Position numbers and translations under genes: made by a program. Of a stretch of 64,000 nucleotides of DNA, positions 30,124 through 42,710 are shown in pieces; within the stretch, counting starts at the first letter, position 1, and the number at the start of each line of letters is the position of its first letter. The stretch comes from Xiphias gladius (lineage: Eukaryota; Chordata; Actinopteri; Istiophoriformes; Xiphiidae): NCBI RefSeq assembly GCF_016859285.1, contig NC_053414.1, positions 24,744,530-24,808,529 of the forward strand. The letters run 5' to 3'. The notes below the pieces were generated by a model. The model did no database searches. It saw only the letters and a program-made list of their open reading frames with translations, and was not told where the DNA came from.

Positions 30124-33100
30124 ATGTCCAGCTTCAGCTCCCGCAGCATCTCCAGCGCCAGCGCGCTCTGCCTGGGCGGAGGGATGCAGTTTGTCGGAGG
30201 CGGCCAGACCCGCATCTCCACCGTCGGACCCTTCCGGGGCCGCGCGCCCAGCGTGTACGGGGGCGCGGGGGGTTACGGGACCCGCATCTCCCAGTCCCAA
30301 AGCGCCTTCTCCTACGGCTCCGGGACTCTGGTCCCGTACAGCGAGAGCGCAGTGCACAGCAACGAGAAGCTGACCATGCAGAACCTCAACGACCGCCTGG
30401 CCTCATACCTGGAGAAGGTGAGCACTGATACTGGCGATGATGATGATGATAACGATGATCACTGCTGCAAACTCACACATTCCTGTACTTTCCAGCCGGA
30501 GGACACACACACCTCTCCCACTGCTGCGCGATCACTTCTGTTAGTTCGACACTGTATTTACAGAAGAACGGTTTTTCGCCTCCACTTGAATGAATGAGCA
30601 GCGGCTCAATTTGCTCCATCACTGTTGCCTACACCTGCTGAATGCGCAGTACATTATATGATCGGTATCCACCCGCACAAACACATTCACACCCTGCAGG
30701 GACACACACACACACACACGTCTACAACAGTGTTAAAGTGTTAACAGTAAATCCCTACTCTTTGTTTTGGCTTGAGGCCAAAAAAAAAAACCAAAACAAA
30801 AACGGCTGGTCTTAGAAAAGGGATAATAAAGGCGAAGAGCTGTACTTCCCCTTCCGAGTGTTTGACATTTACATCACTTGATATGTGCACTCTAATACAT
30901 TTCAGAGGGGAAATATGGTTCTTTTTGCTCCATGTTCTTTTTTGACAGTTACTTGTTCCTTTGCAGAAAAACCGACATATAATTAGTATAAAAAAATATA
31001 GATTATTGTAAAATAAACTAACCAACAATACATACCGTTACTTAAATTAAGCTCCATCTCAACCGGCTGCAACAGTAAAATATTAATACATCAGCGATGT
31101 AACTGCAATGGGCATGATATTTTATATGATAATACACCGCTGACAGGGAGCTGCTGTTGTTTTTTTACTTCCCAGAAGTTAAGTCTGGTTTGCTCATTAT
31201 ACTCACATCACCTAAACATGAGAAGAGTAAATAATTGAAGTACCTGAGGACCTGAAAACCTCTTCCATCACTGATGGGAGTATCAAGTCAGAGGGCGGAT
31301 GCAGGTCAATGCACTTTCTTAAAGGAAGGTCAAGAAGATGAGAAATATAACATGTGCATGTGGTCTATGATGAATATAGGAGTTAACCTATGAGCAATGA
31401 TAGAGATAACTTACTTTTCATTACCCAATCATGGACAATTTGATCCACTAGCTCCTTAACATAAAGCTAGTGTAACCTGAACTGTCGACATTTACTACTC
31501 ACAGTGCTATGAATGAAAAAAAAAAATTAAAAAAGGAAATGGCACAGTATTTTTGTGGTGCAAAAACAAATGGGCTGTGTATTGTAATCTTGAACCAACG
31601 AATACAGGAAGAAAGTGATTGCTTCCAAGTGCCAGCCAGGATTTATGTATTAAGAGCTTCATATGTGGCCACATCTGTCATCGGTCACCTGGTGACATCA
31701 GCCTCTGGTGGTGTTGGCAGGTGCACTCCCTGGACGCAGCCAACAGGAAGCTGGAGCTGCAGATCAGAGAGTTCTACGAGAACAAAACCGTTGCCGTCGC
31801 CAAAGACTTCACCGGCTACCTCGCCATCATGGCTGATCTCCAAGCTAAGGTGCCTCTCACATTTCACACATCATGAGGCGTCAAAAAACAATCACGAAAA
31901 TGCCTCAGGCTCATGTTCAGAGACGTAATGTTTATTGCATTTCCAGTGCTCCCAAAGCAGGTTCACCTGGCCATGTGTGCAACTACATGCTACTATAAAT
32001 ACATTCACAGAGACATCGCATCAAAAAAGACACCTTTTCTCGAAATGAAAGGACCAAGAAAACAGTCAAAAATAGCTACAGATGCCTTTGCGTTGTTGAA
32101 AGTGTAAAAAGCAGATAAGCACTTAGTCTATCTATAAAAGCTTTCAGTTAGAGCCCATTGTACTTCATGTTATTAGAAATACAAAACATTCAGAGAAAAA
32201 TGGATCTACTGCAAGTTTCTGAAATAGGAGGAAGGAACGTATTTTTGAATGTGAATAAATGAATAGTATTGATTGTATAGAATAAATGGTGACAACATTT
32301 CACTTCCCCTCTCTTTAGATCGTAAGGAGATGCTCAGAGAATCAGAGTGTCATCCTGCAGATTGACAATGCTCATCTGGCTGCTGAGGACTTCAAAATGA
32401 AGTAGGTTTACATTCCTCTGCTACTTCTTGCTAAAACCTGTCAACGCCCTTCAGTAATTTCATCTGACCATATGTCGACCGAATTTGACGAATGTCTTGT
32501 AATTGTAGTCTGTTATTTTTGAAAAAGAGCTAAAAAGTCATGGTTTGATGTATATGTTTGGAGTGATATTTGCACCGATTGGAACAGCCCAAAGACTCAT
32601 TGTTGCAGTTATTGTTGAATATAATGTGATTTCATTACAATCGTAACAGTCCGTTATGAGGATGCATAATACACAACAATACGGACTCTGTACCTCCACC
32701 TGACATCCCTCTGCAGATATCAGACGGAGCTGAACATGCGTTCGATGGTGGAGTCCGATGTGTTTCGTCTCCGAGGGGTTCGGGACAGCCTGACTCTTTC
32801 CATCAGTGAGCTGGAGATGCAGATAGAGGGTCTGAGGGAGGAGTTGGCGTACATCAAGAGCAACCATGCGGAGGTGAGAACCGCTCTGCTGCAGAGAAAT
32901 GTACCTGCCGTCAAGGTCGGGGCTTGAAGATAGTGTATGATTCAGGTGCAATGGCGCCATCCACTGGTGGTTGCAGCCACGACGCTCTCACTAGTAGGGG
33001 GGCACAGGAGGAAAAAAAAAGTTGAACGCATCTCTTCTCCATGCTGCAGGAGGTGCGTCTGCTGAGGATCCAGGAGATTGGCAATGTGAACATCACCATG

Positions 33101-34212
33101 GACGCCACAGACTCTGTTGATCTGAAAAAAGTCCTGCAGGAAACGAGGGAGCAGTATGAAGCTCTGGTTATAAAGAACAAGCTGGAGCTCGAGAAATGGT
33201 TTCAATCGAAGGTGAGATGGGAGAGCCTGGAAATCTCCAAAATAACTCAGAATGAAAAGTACGATGAAAAAGATTTACAGACGGCAATGTCAAGGGATTT
33301 ATTGTATATATGTGTGTCTGTGTGTAAAAAGGTGGAGATTTTCGAGAAGGACATCCATATTTACACGACAGAGGTGAACACATTTACCACGCAGCTGTCA
33401 GAGCTGAAGAGGACCTACCAGGGTTTGGAGATAACTCGGGAAAGCATCTTCACGGAGGTAGGCCACAGACGAAATGAGAGAATGCAAAAGCAGGCTTTTG
33501 CTGTCTAGAGTTATCTGATCATATGGAGATGAATTAGTAATGCGTAGACACATCATGGAACTAAGATTTCCCTTCAGGCAGACAGGGCAGTTCTTTTCTC
33601 TGATCGCACTCACAGCTTTCCGTCATCCCCGTCCGTCCCGCAGATTCAGTGCCTGCAGGAGAATTTGAAGGAAGTGAACAGTCGATACGGTGCTCACCTC
33701 AGCCAGCTGCAGGTGACCATTAACATGCTGGAGGTAGAGCTGCAGCAGCTGAGGATGTCCATCGAGCAGCAGCAATCTGAGTACAAGCTGCTGCTGGACA
33801 TCAAGATGAGGCTGGAAATGGAGATCGCAGAGTACAGGAGGCTGTTGGAGGGAGACCTGTATGAGAAAAAGTGAGAGATGAAGTATTTACTTTGGAAGAT
33901 TTAAGCCAACAGCTGGAGGAATTGAATATGTCTTGAATAATGTTCACTCTCTACATAGGGCTGTGATCATCAGCAAGGTGGTGGAACAGGTGGAGGGTAA
34001 GAATCCCCAGTCACTGTCCACACCAACTTTGTATTCTTGTAACATTTATGATGTCCCTGTGGTTCTCACACTGTGATGCTTTGTGTTTGTCCTCCGCCTC
34101 TGCAGAGCATAAACCCCACATCGAGAGGCGAGTGAAGACCATCGTGGAGGAGATTGTTGATGGAAAGGTGGTGTCCTCCAAGGTTGACACCCAAGTGGAG
34201 GACATTCAGTGA
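30124..34212 (+). CDS. Type I keratin, gene A (9 coding exons, 440 aa)
   Basis: An acidic intermediate-filament subunit that pairs with a type II keratin in epithelial filaments. Exons: 30124-30417, 31721-31849, 32319-32401, 32717-32873, 33050-33211, 33332-33457, 33644-33870, 33959-33996, 34106-34212. The Ser/Gly-rich head (about 75 residues) leads into the helix initiation motif [15 protein letters not shown]; coil 1B carries [16 protein letters not shown] and [20 protein letters not shown]; coil 2 ends at the termination motif [14 protein letters not shown]. The tail ends [18 protein letters not shown], recalling the DGKVVSE of keratin 18. Rod exon lengths 83, 157, 162 and 126 are those of type I genes. 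Unlike genes B-D the first exon is split by a 1.3 kb phase-0 intron after LASYLEK. The rod is more divergent than in B-D, so this is probably an older or specialised member; I do not assign a number. Confidence 0.88.
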
Positions 34213-34312
34213 CACCTCTGCTCACCTCTGCTGCGCCTGAGTTTACATTTTTGTGATAATTTGGCCCATAAATAGTCATTAATTGACTCCTATAATACCT
34301 ACTTAATTAATA

Positions 34313-34318
34313 AATAAA
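34313..34318 (+). terminator. Poly(A) signal AATAAA of keratin A
   Basis: A canonical hexamer about 100 bases after the stop codon. Confidence 0.7.
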
Positions 34319-34319
34319 G

Positions 34320-37300
34320 AGTAAACTGTTAACTACATTACAGGTTTGTACTTAATATGTACTAAAACATCTACATTGAAAAAAAAAAAGCACTTTTGTT
34401 TCTTGAGGGGGTTACCTCTGCATTTTCTTTCATTTCTTTTTGATTGCATTATATAGCAACGTTGCAGCAGGTGACGATCTTTCCTCGGCAGATGCTCACT
34501 CTGATAAGTATGAAGTATGATTAAAAGCCAGAAAACAAAGGTGGAGATGCGTGTTCTTAATCACGAATGTGTATTACAGAAAGGTGGGTTATAGTTTTAA
34601 CATTGGTTATTAATTGGCATAATTGAATCATAGATTTCACAAAAAAAAATAAAAATAAAGCATCGGTTTTTGGATAGAAAAAATAACATCTAACAACTCT
34701 GAGCACTGTGTAGTATTTTGAATGTAATTTCACTTACGACCACCAGGTGTCACCTTTGTCTTTCTCTGCAAAAGTGCTCAAGAGTCCTTGCACAACTTTG
34801 TTGGATCAATGACCTCATTTGAGTAGAAACAGATTGTTGTTGCACAAGAGGCATTTAGAAGCACCATTACTTTATCTTAGTCACAAAACAATAAACAATG
34901 ATATGCAACTAGCACAAAATGATATATATTAATGTCATTTTTATCGTTGTATAAAACAAAAGGCTAACACTGGATTTTGATTTGCACAGAAACCAGCAGA
35001 AAAGAAAAGCTTTCTCAGACAGGATAAATGTGTCCTGCTCTAAATGTGAAGAGTTACTTCAAAATGACGATTTGAAGATTCGGTTCAGTGAGGTTCACAG
35101 TTCGTCCGTTGAGTCACCAAAGGCTTCTTCTTTTGGGGGGGGCTGAATCAAGTGGAGACCTGAGATCTCCAGTCATCTGGAAATCACTGATTTACCTACC
35201 TAATGTAGGGGTGTTGGTTAAAATGACTCATCATTCAAGACTTTCCTCCCCCTGCTTTTGTGCTCCTTTTATTTCAACACATTGTTGCAAATTATATCAG
35301 CGCTATTACACGTAATTTGCTGTTTCAGCAGCTTTGTGCAGGAGAGCAATATGAGGTTTAGGCAAGGAGGACGGTGTTCATTCGCCCCACTGTCTCGACC
35401 TAGTCCTTTTTCATTACACTTCATGACTGGACAGGTGGAAATAAAAAGAACAAACTAAAGCAAATAAAACAAATAAAACATAATTGTGTGCCATTGTTGG
35501 GCTCTTACAGCTCATGCTTAACATTCACACTGACCGTCCTATTTTAAGTCAAGATCCTAATGTCAAATTTTCCCCTGTGGTGTCAAACGTCTTCCCTGAT
35601 TGCAAAAGTACAAAGTTGTCACATAGAGTGGACCCATTTCCTGAACACGGGCTTTTCGCCGTTGCACTGACTCTCTAGATATTTGATTCACAGAGGCAGA
35701 AAACGCAGTAGTTCGTGGTAATCCATGACAAGCAGCTAAGTGCTTGATCTTGTTACATGCGCGCCTCATGGAGTTCAGTAAAGTTGGGTCGCAGTCTCAA
35801 CAAAGACAACAAAGCTGCTGATTTCAAACATCGGTTACATATCTTGTCAATCACAGAAAACTCGAATCCAGCTCTGCTTGCTTCTGGCTTCAGAATTCTC
35901 TGTTGGAAATTTCCAGACCTCTCACTGCATCTGAACATCATGAATGATTGCCTGCTGGAAAGGGTGTGTCCCATCCCTGAAGGGCATATACCTATACAGC
36001 AGAGACCAGTCTCAACCTGAAATAGAATTTAAAAAACAAAAAAAAACAAAAACCCCACAAGGGCAGGGAAGCATTTTCCACAAAAAAAAACAACACTTGA
36101 TTCCTTGAGTCACCGCAGCTCAAACTTCCTCCCTTACAAGCGATAGAAACTGAGATGCTGTCTCAAGTTGACTCATACAGACTTCCACACCCAGGCAAAC
36201 GCACTCTGTGCTATTTCTCATTTTGAACATACTGTTGTCCCTGTTTCCAATACATGCTGTATTTACTTGTCTCTGTGAGGCACTTCGTACTCAGACTTGA
36301 ATGGACCTTTTGCATCCTGACAAGCCACTCCCATTTAGATGAAAAGTGCTTGGAGTATGTGACACAGTAAACGTGTCAAAAAGACTTACTGATATGGTTT
36401 TTGGCAAAGGCACTGTAAGTTGAACCCTCACTCACGCCATATGCATTGCATAGAGGGAGTCATGCAGTTAACTGACCTTACCTGTGAAGTGTTGGTGGAT
36501 AACACCAAGGAAGCATAATGACAAAGAGATGCAACCCTTAACGTAATGTAGGGCGCAGTGTTAAAAACGGATTTACTTCAAAAAGCCTACAAAAAAATAA
36601 ATAAAATCAGAACAAAAATGCAGAGGCCAGTAAATGAAAACATCTGCAAACATCTGCAACCTTCACTTGTGTTCGCAGGTTTGCAAATACTCTTTTTCAG
36701 CAACACAGTCTCGTCTGCTGGCTAGCACGCGGCTCCTTGCAGCTAGGGGGTTGCCCTTTCAGCGGCACCTCAAGGACTTGATGAGCCCCATTCACTGCCT
36801 CCTGACCTCGGCCGCCCCGTTGCACCTTTATGTGATTTTTAATTATTGCCAATTCATTGCAGGAGCAGGAAAACTACCTGTAATGCGACAGTAATTAATG
36901 AGATCAGGTAAAGTCCGAACCTTGTTCAAATCACTAAAGTATGTGGCATTTAAAGCATGAAAGTTTAGAGGACAGTCTGACTGCAGCGATATAATGAATC
37001 TGGCCTCTCCTGCAGGATGTTGAAACCTCTAATAAAAGTTTTTTTTCTTCTTTTTAGTTGGTTAGTAGTTGAGATGTGGTATTTTAGCAGGCTCTACTGA
37101 TGTCACAGTTCCCACTCCTGTACCAATTCAGTTCATGACAGGATACTGATATTAGATGCTAATGTTAGATTTTGTCATAGGGGTCACAATGGTGAATCAT
37201 TCCCATTCCCATTTAGATGAAAAGCGGTTGTTAGCATTGTCACAGTGAGCATGTTAGCATGCTGTCAATAGCATTTAGCTCAAAGCACCACTGGTACAGC

Positions 37301-40269
37301 TTAGGCCTAGTCATGTCACAGTTTTTTCACTTATTTTGGTCATTAACCAAAGTATGGGACAAATTCATCTTGGAACCATGAATGTGTCAATCCAGTACTC
37401 ATCAAGCTACTTTACTTTCTGCTGGTGGTGCTAGAGGAGAAGTCAGAGGATCACCAACATTATTAGGAATCATCGTCAAGGGGCTTTGAATATTTGTGGA
37501 TTTTTCACAGCAATCTTTCCTACAGTTGATATTTTATCTAAGCCACAAATGTCAGCCACAGGGTGGAGCAAGAGCAAAAGTCTGAGGATCACTTTAGTCA
37601 GCAGGATTCATCCTATGGAGACCGCGAATATTTGAACATAATTTCATCAAGTAGTTATTGAGTTATTTCAGTCTGGATAAAAGTGGTTACCGACGGACTG
37701 ACTGACATTTCCATCCTTGCAGACTCTGTGCTAGTGAGGATTAAAAACTGTACTGCATGCTACCATCACTGACAAGCTAAACATTACATGCCGAACCAAA
37801 GCATTTTAGCAGCTGCTCACTTTTAACTGTACACATGTTAACATGCTACTGTTAGCTACTGTAATGCTAACATGCTAAATGTAAAGAATGAACAATTAAA
37901 TTATGGAATGTTATGTTTCATAAACAAGTTTGGTTTAATTTGGTTTCACTAAAAATACATAATTGATACATAATTTTTGACAGGAGATAATTAGTTTTGA
38001 ATGTCTTCTTTCTTACAATTTGTTAAATGTTCTTTATATTCTCATAGCTTCTATTTGCAAATTAATGATTCATTAATTTGCAAGTTGTGCAATGCGTGTC
38101 GATGTTTTTTTCAGTATTTCATTTCAAGAAATGTTGGCAAGTCTCACAACTTCTGTCAGTCTGCTGAAAACAAATGAGTTTTACTGAGTCTTACGCCCAT
38201 ATCACAGTGAGGTGTGTTTCTTTAAGTGTTGCTTTGTCTAAAATCTATCATGTGTTAAAAGTTCAGTGACAATTGATCTTTTTATTCTCACACTAACTTC
38301 AATAAACTTTACATAAACTAACTCAACCACAATTTACCTTCAAAATGTGCTTTGTTTAAACCTCACCTTTTGTGCCACACCCATACATCATTCTTTCACA
38401 GGGATGTCTGACTGCACAATTATAAGAATGTGCAAAGGCTCTGTAGTGCACCAACACTTGGGTCTGCTGGTAGTGCAAAGGATACATATTTAAGAAGTGA
38501 GACTGTAAGTGGAATGTTTGAAGTTGTACAAATTGCAAGCGACAATGGTGTTCACCTCTTTATATTGCTCATTCTGTTTTTAAGACTAAGCATTTGTGTA
38601 ATTTTGCTCATCTGTAAAAATCAATGATTAAGTCTTGATGAAAGTAAAGGGGTGTTTTTTAGGTGTTCTTTTTTTTTTTTTTAACTTTTTTGCTGACTTG
38701 TTATTTTAACTTTTATTTTTTATTCTGTGCTGTAGAATACTTGTAGGCAATGTGTGAATAAATCTAAAAAGAAAGGGTGTGGACATCCCTGAATGGAGCA
38801 GTGAAACTCAACTAAGAGTTCAACTAGTTCAACTAAGCTACACAGAGCTGTACGTTACAGTGTGTACACACAAGAGGTTGGCGTGTCGGCGTGAAAATTC
38901 TATGCCTAGAGAGACTAAAATATCTTCACTCATATCTTACAGGGTTTTCAAACTAATCAGTATCTTGGACATAATTTACAACTGTTTAGCACATGCATGA
39001 GATTAGTTTGCAACCTTAAAATGAAAAGCAGCAGTGAAAAGAAACATCTGCTTTGTATTACTCCACGGTGTGTATGTGCACAGTCTGCAGTAGTCATTTG
39101 TCAATTAGAGGTAAAACAACTCTTTGTTGGGTTTAACCACAAATAAAAATATCTGAAACAATACATGTATTATTCTTATAACCATAAGTATTTGAAATGA
39201 ATTAATCAAAAACTGAAAAGGAAAGATTTAATCCCGTGTCTTTAATCAAATCAGCCTTTCTACTTGCTTGATGCAAATCCTCTAGAACATTGTAAAACAC
39301 TTAAGGGAATGTTTTGCAGTGAAATGGAAAGAAGCAAACAAGAAAGAACTTGTTCTCGTTTGGGCATGATACACATTCCTAAGTACAATGCCAAGAAAAC
39401 TGAAAAACTTGCAGGCACACCTATGGTGAGCTTTGCTCCAGTGCTATGCCCGGTCTTGAATGAGGCCAGGTCTCAACTGACATCATGAGCCTCTATAAAA
39501 GCTGCTTCTATCTGGCAGCCAAGCAGGCTATTAATGAGCAAAGCAAAAAGGAGAGTTTATAAATTTAAAGTTTAAGACTTGAAAAATAAATGAAACTGTG
39601 AATTGCAAACAAACCAATACTTAAAAGATGATTTTCAAGAGAGATACTGGAGAGAAAAGAGAAAAAGGTGTGTGAGAGGAATCGTGCTGGCTGAACGTCA
39701 AATGAAAAAAACGATTGTACTGACTTGTTTATAGTGTTACAATTCTTGTTGCCTTGGTAACGTAACAGGTTTGGCCAGGACAGTATGGCAGTCTTGCTCA
39801 AGACTTATGGCACAAACTCAATAAAGACATATCACCTGTAAGAACACTGTCAATCTTTAAACCTTCCAGATTTGACTGAATAACTAACCTGAGGCAAAAC
39901 AGTACCAGGCGTGGCTGTCTTACAATTTACAGTATGGTTTGTAGATTAAAAGATACTGGTTCACATGAATGCCCTGTCTTCATGCACATTAATATGGAGC
40001 ATGGGAATGAAGGTTGAGTGTAATAATGAAGCTATTATGTTTTGTATAAGGTTTGCAGGTAGTTGGGAGGTTTGAATGAATTTAGTATATTCCCTAACAA
40101 AATAGGCTTAAATTTAATCCCACTTTTTCCTTCGATCGTTGCACAAAATGAACCTGAAGGATGTGTGTGATGGGTTGGGCTGAACACGCAGATTTTTAGG
40201 TAATGCCCCTCCCTTCTGCCCTGCATGCCTCCACCCACACCAGATGCAGCAGCAGCAGCCCTGTGCAGG
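34320..40269. other. Intergenic DNA between keratins A and B
   Basis: Six kilobases without a supported gene. It holds a dispersed repeat at about 37221-37880 and a T run at 38670-38682; the rest is plain AT-rich sequence in which I see nothing that can be called. Confidence 0.45.
37221..37880 (+). repeat. Dispersed fish repeat (ATGCTAACATGCTAA type)
   Basis: Contains AGCATGTTAGCATGC, TTATTAGGAATCATC, GTTATTGAGTTATTTCAGTC and repeated ATGCTAACATG. A better-kept copy lies at 54661-55075 and a fragment at 49721-49930. Confidence 0.6.
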
Positions 40270-40276
40270 ATAAAAA
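40270..40276 (+). promoter_or_regulatory. TATA-like box of keratin B
   Basis: ATAAAAA, in the context GCAGGATAAAAAGG, about 95 bases before the start codon. Confidence 0.6.
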
Positions 40277-40366
40277 GGGGAGAGAGGCAGAGCTCTGTAT
40301 CTCAGTCCATCTCCTCTCCAGGGCAGGCAGACCTCCTGAGCAGTTTTTACAGTATCATCCGCAGCA

Positions 40367-42615
40367 ATGAGAACCGGCATGACAAGCACCTATTCTGGGC
40401 GCTCCTTTGTAGGTGGAGGCTTTGGTGGAGGCTCGGTGCGAAAGTCATATGCGTCAAGTGTGCATGGCGGTGCAGGAGGCAGTGGCGCTAGGATCTCTGT
40501 GTCCTCTGGCAGTTTTGGAATTGGAGGTGGTTCAAGTGGCGGTTATGGTTTTAGCTATGGAGGGGGTGCAGGCTTCTCTGGAGGTGATGGCCTGGACCTC
40601 CATGTTGGGGCCAATGAGAAGGCCACCATGCAGAACCTGAACGACCGTCTAGCTTCCTACCTCGAGAAGGTGCGCAGCCTTGAGAAGGCAAATTCTGAGT
40701 TGGAGCTCAAGATCCACCAGTTCTTGGAGAGTAAGACGGCCCCTAATGCCCGTGACTACTCTGCTTACGAGGCCACCATTGCTGACTTACAGAGAAAGGT
40801 ATGTTACACGACTTCTGAGTACTGAATGTTATTCCACAATTTATCATGTAATGCAACTATCAGATGGAAATGTTTATGTGCTGGAACTTAATCCAAGTGG
40901 CAATTCATGTGAATGATTTTGTCTACAGTGATTGTGAGAGACTGTCCTTGTGTTACATTCAATGCTACTGTGAAGTGTTGGCGACAGCAAAACAAATGTT
41001 TTACAGAGTCTGTTCGCAGATGGAGAAAGAATTGTACTAATTATGCAACTTGAAACATTTCTTCGTTACACAGATACAGGATGCCACCCGTGACAACGGC
41101 GGCATCTATCTGGCCATTGACAATGCAAAACTTGCAGCAGACGACTTCAGAACCAAGTAAGTATAAAGATGAGAGACAAAAAGTGTCTAAAATATAAGTG
41201 AAAAAAAACTGTGAAGCAACAAGACCTGTATATTTTCAAGGTGTATACATTGATGTTGAGGTGCAAAAGTCTGATCTCTTGCTGGTTCATAGGTATGAGA
41301 ATGAGCTAGCCATGCGGCAGTCAGTGGAGGCAGATATCGCTGGTCTAAAGAGACTGTTGGATGAGCTGACACTGGCCAGATCAGACCTGGAGATGCAGAT
41401 AGAAGGTCTCAGGGAGGAGCTGATCTACCTCAAGAAGAACCATGAGGAGGTGGGTCACAAACACTGAAGATCTGATTGCACTTGTATTGCAATTCAGTTG
41501 TCTCGAATGTAGAAAAAAAAATCTACTCAAACAACTCAGCAAACATCCCCCTCTTACCAAACCGTTTATTCAACAGGAATTGGCAGCCTTGAGGAACCAG
41601 ATGAGTGGACAAATCAATGTAGATATGGAAATAAAGCCACAGGTAGACCTGGCCAGCATTATGGCTGACATCCGTGAGCAGTATGAGAATGTGGCTATAA
41701 AGAACCAGAAAGAACTTGAAATCTGGTTCCAGGGAAAGGTAAGATTGGACCAAAACCCTGGTGTTTTCATTTATTAACTCTGTAATTTCTCATTGCCTGC
41801 TTAGACTGTTGTTTGTGGGTATGTAGTAATGTATAATACTGATGTTCTCTCATGTCTACTCCAGACAGAGATGCTAACCAAGGAGGTGGCAGCCAGCACA
41901 GAAATTCTCCAAACGTCCCAGTCAGAGATCACTGAGATCCGTCGCACACTGCAGGGCCTGGAGATCGAGCTACAGTCACAACTTAGCATGGTAAATGAAA
42001 ACGATCTGGGGAAAATCTCTACTCTTCTTTAGAAATACTTCCTTTACCTATGCAACTCACCGCATTTTTCAGTTTATTCATTGTCCCTCTTCTCCATTCT
42101 TCTTCTCTTCTCATTCCTCCTCCAGAAAGCGGCCCTGGAAGGCACTTTAGCTGACACAGAGGCACGGTATTCCATGCAGCTCCAAGGCCTTCAAATGCAG
42201 GTGACGGGCCTGGAAGAACAACTGATGCAGCTGCGCAATGACATGGAACGCCAGGGCCAAGAGTACAAAATGCTGCTCGACATCAAGACACGGCTGGAGA
42301 TGGAAATTGCAGAATACAGGAGGCTGCTGGATGGAGAGGGCAGGTAAGGGAGGAAAAAAGGGACAGAATGAGGGAATAGTGCTTTGAAAGATGCAGTTTA
42401 CCCGCAAGGAACAATTCTGTCCTTTCACCATAAACTAATAACTAGCTCTGGAAATTGAACCTTTACTATTGTTCTAATGGAGGCACTGCACTTCTCTCCC
42501 CTTTCACAGTGTTGTTGTGCCCTCAAGATCCTCCTCTTCAAAGATGATAGTGGTCACAGAGGAACTAAGGGATGGCAAGGTGGTGTCCTCCTCTACCACT
42601 ACCACCACTGCATAA
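40367..42615 (+). CDS. Type I keratin, gene B (7 coding exons, 427 aa)
   Basis: Exons: 40367-40798, 41074-41156, 41293-41449, 41577-41738, 41865-41990, 42126-42343, 42510-42615. The head is rich in Gly and Ser ([32 protein letters not shown]), as in epidermal keratins. The rod starts [20 protein letters not shown] and ends [35 protein letters not shown] and [14 protein letters not shown] are classic type I segments. The tail is short and Ser/Thr-rich with DGKVVSS near its end. An alternative start is the second Met at 40379, which would give 423 residues and a more usual N-terminus ([10 protein letters not shown]). Compared with A, C and D one tail intron is absent: the last exon follows directly after the 218-nt rod-end exon. 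Likely an epithelial keratin; number not assigned. Confidence 0.93.
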
Positions 42616-42704
42616 CCTGTCAACGCAACAAGGGGGGCCCGCACCTGAGGACTGCAAGTTCAACATCTGAATCCAAAACTTCCTTCACATACTCATGTGA
42701 ATGC

Positions 42705-42710
42705 AATAAA
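42705..42710 (+). terminator. Poly(A) signal AATAAA of keratin B
   Basis: A canonical hexamer (GCAATAAAGG) 90 bases past the stop codon. Confidence 0.7.
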
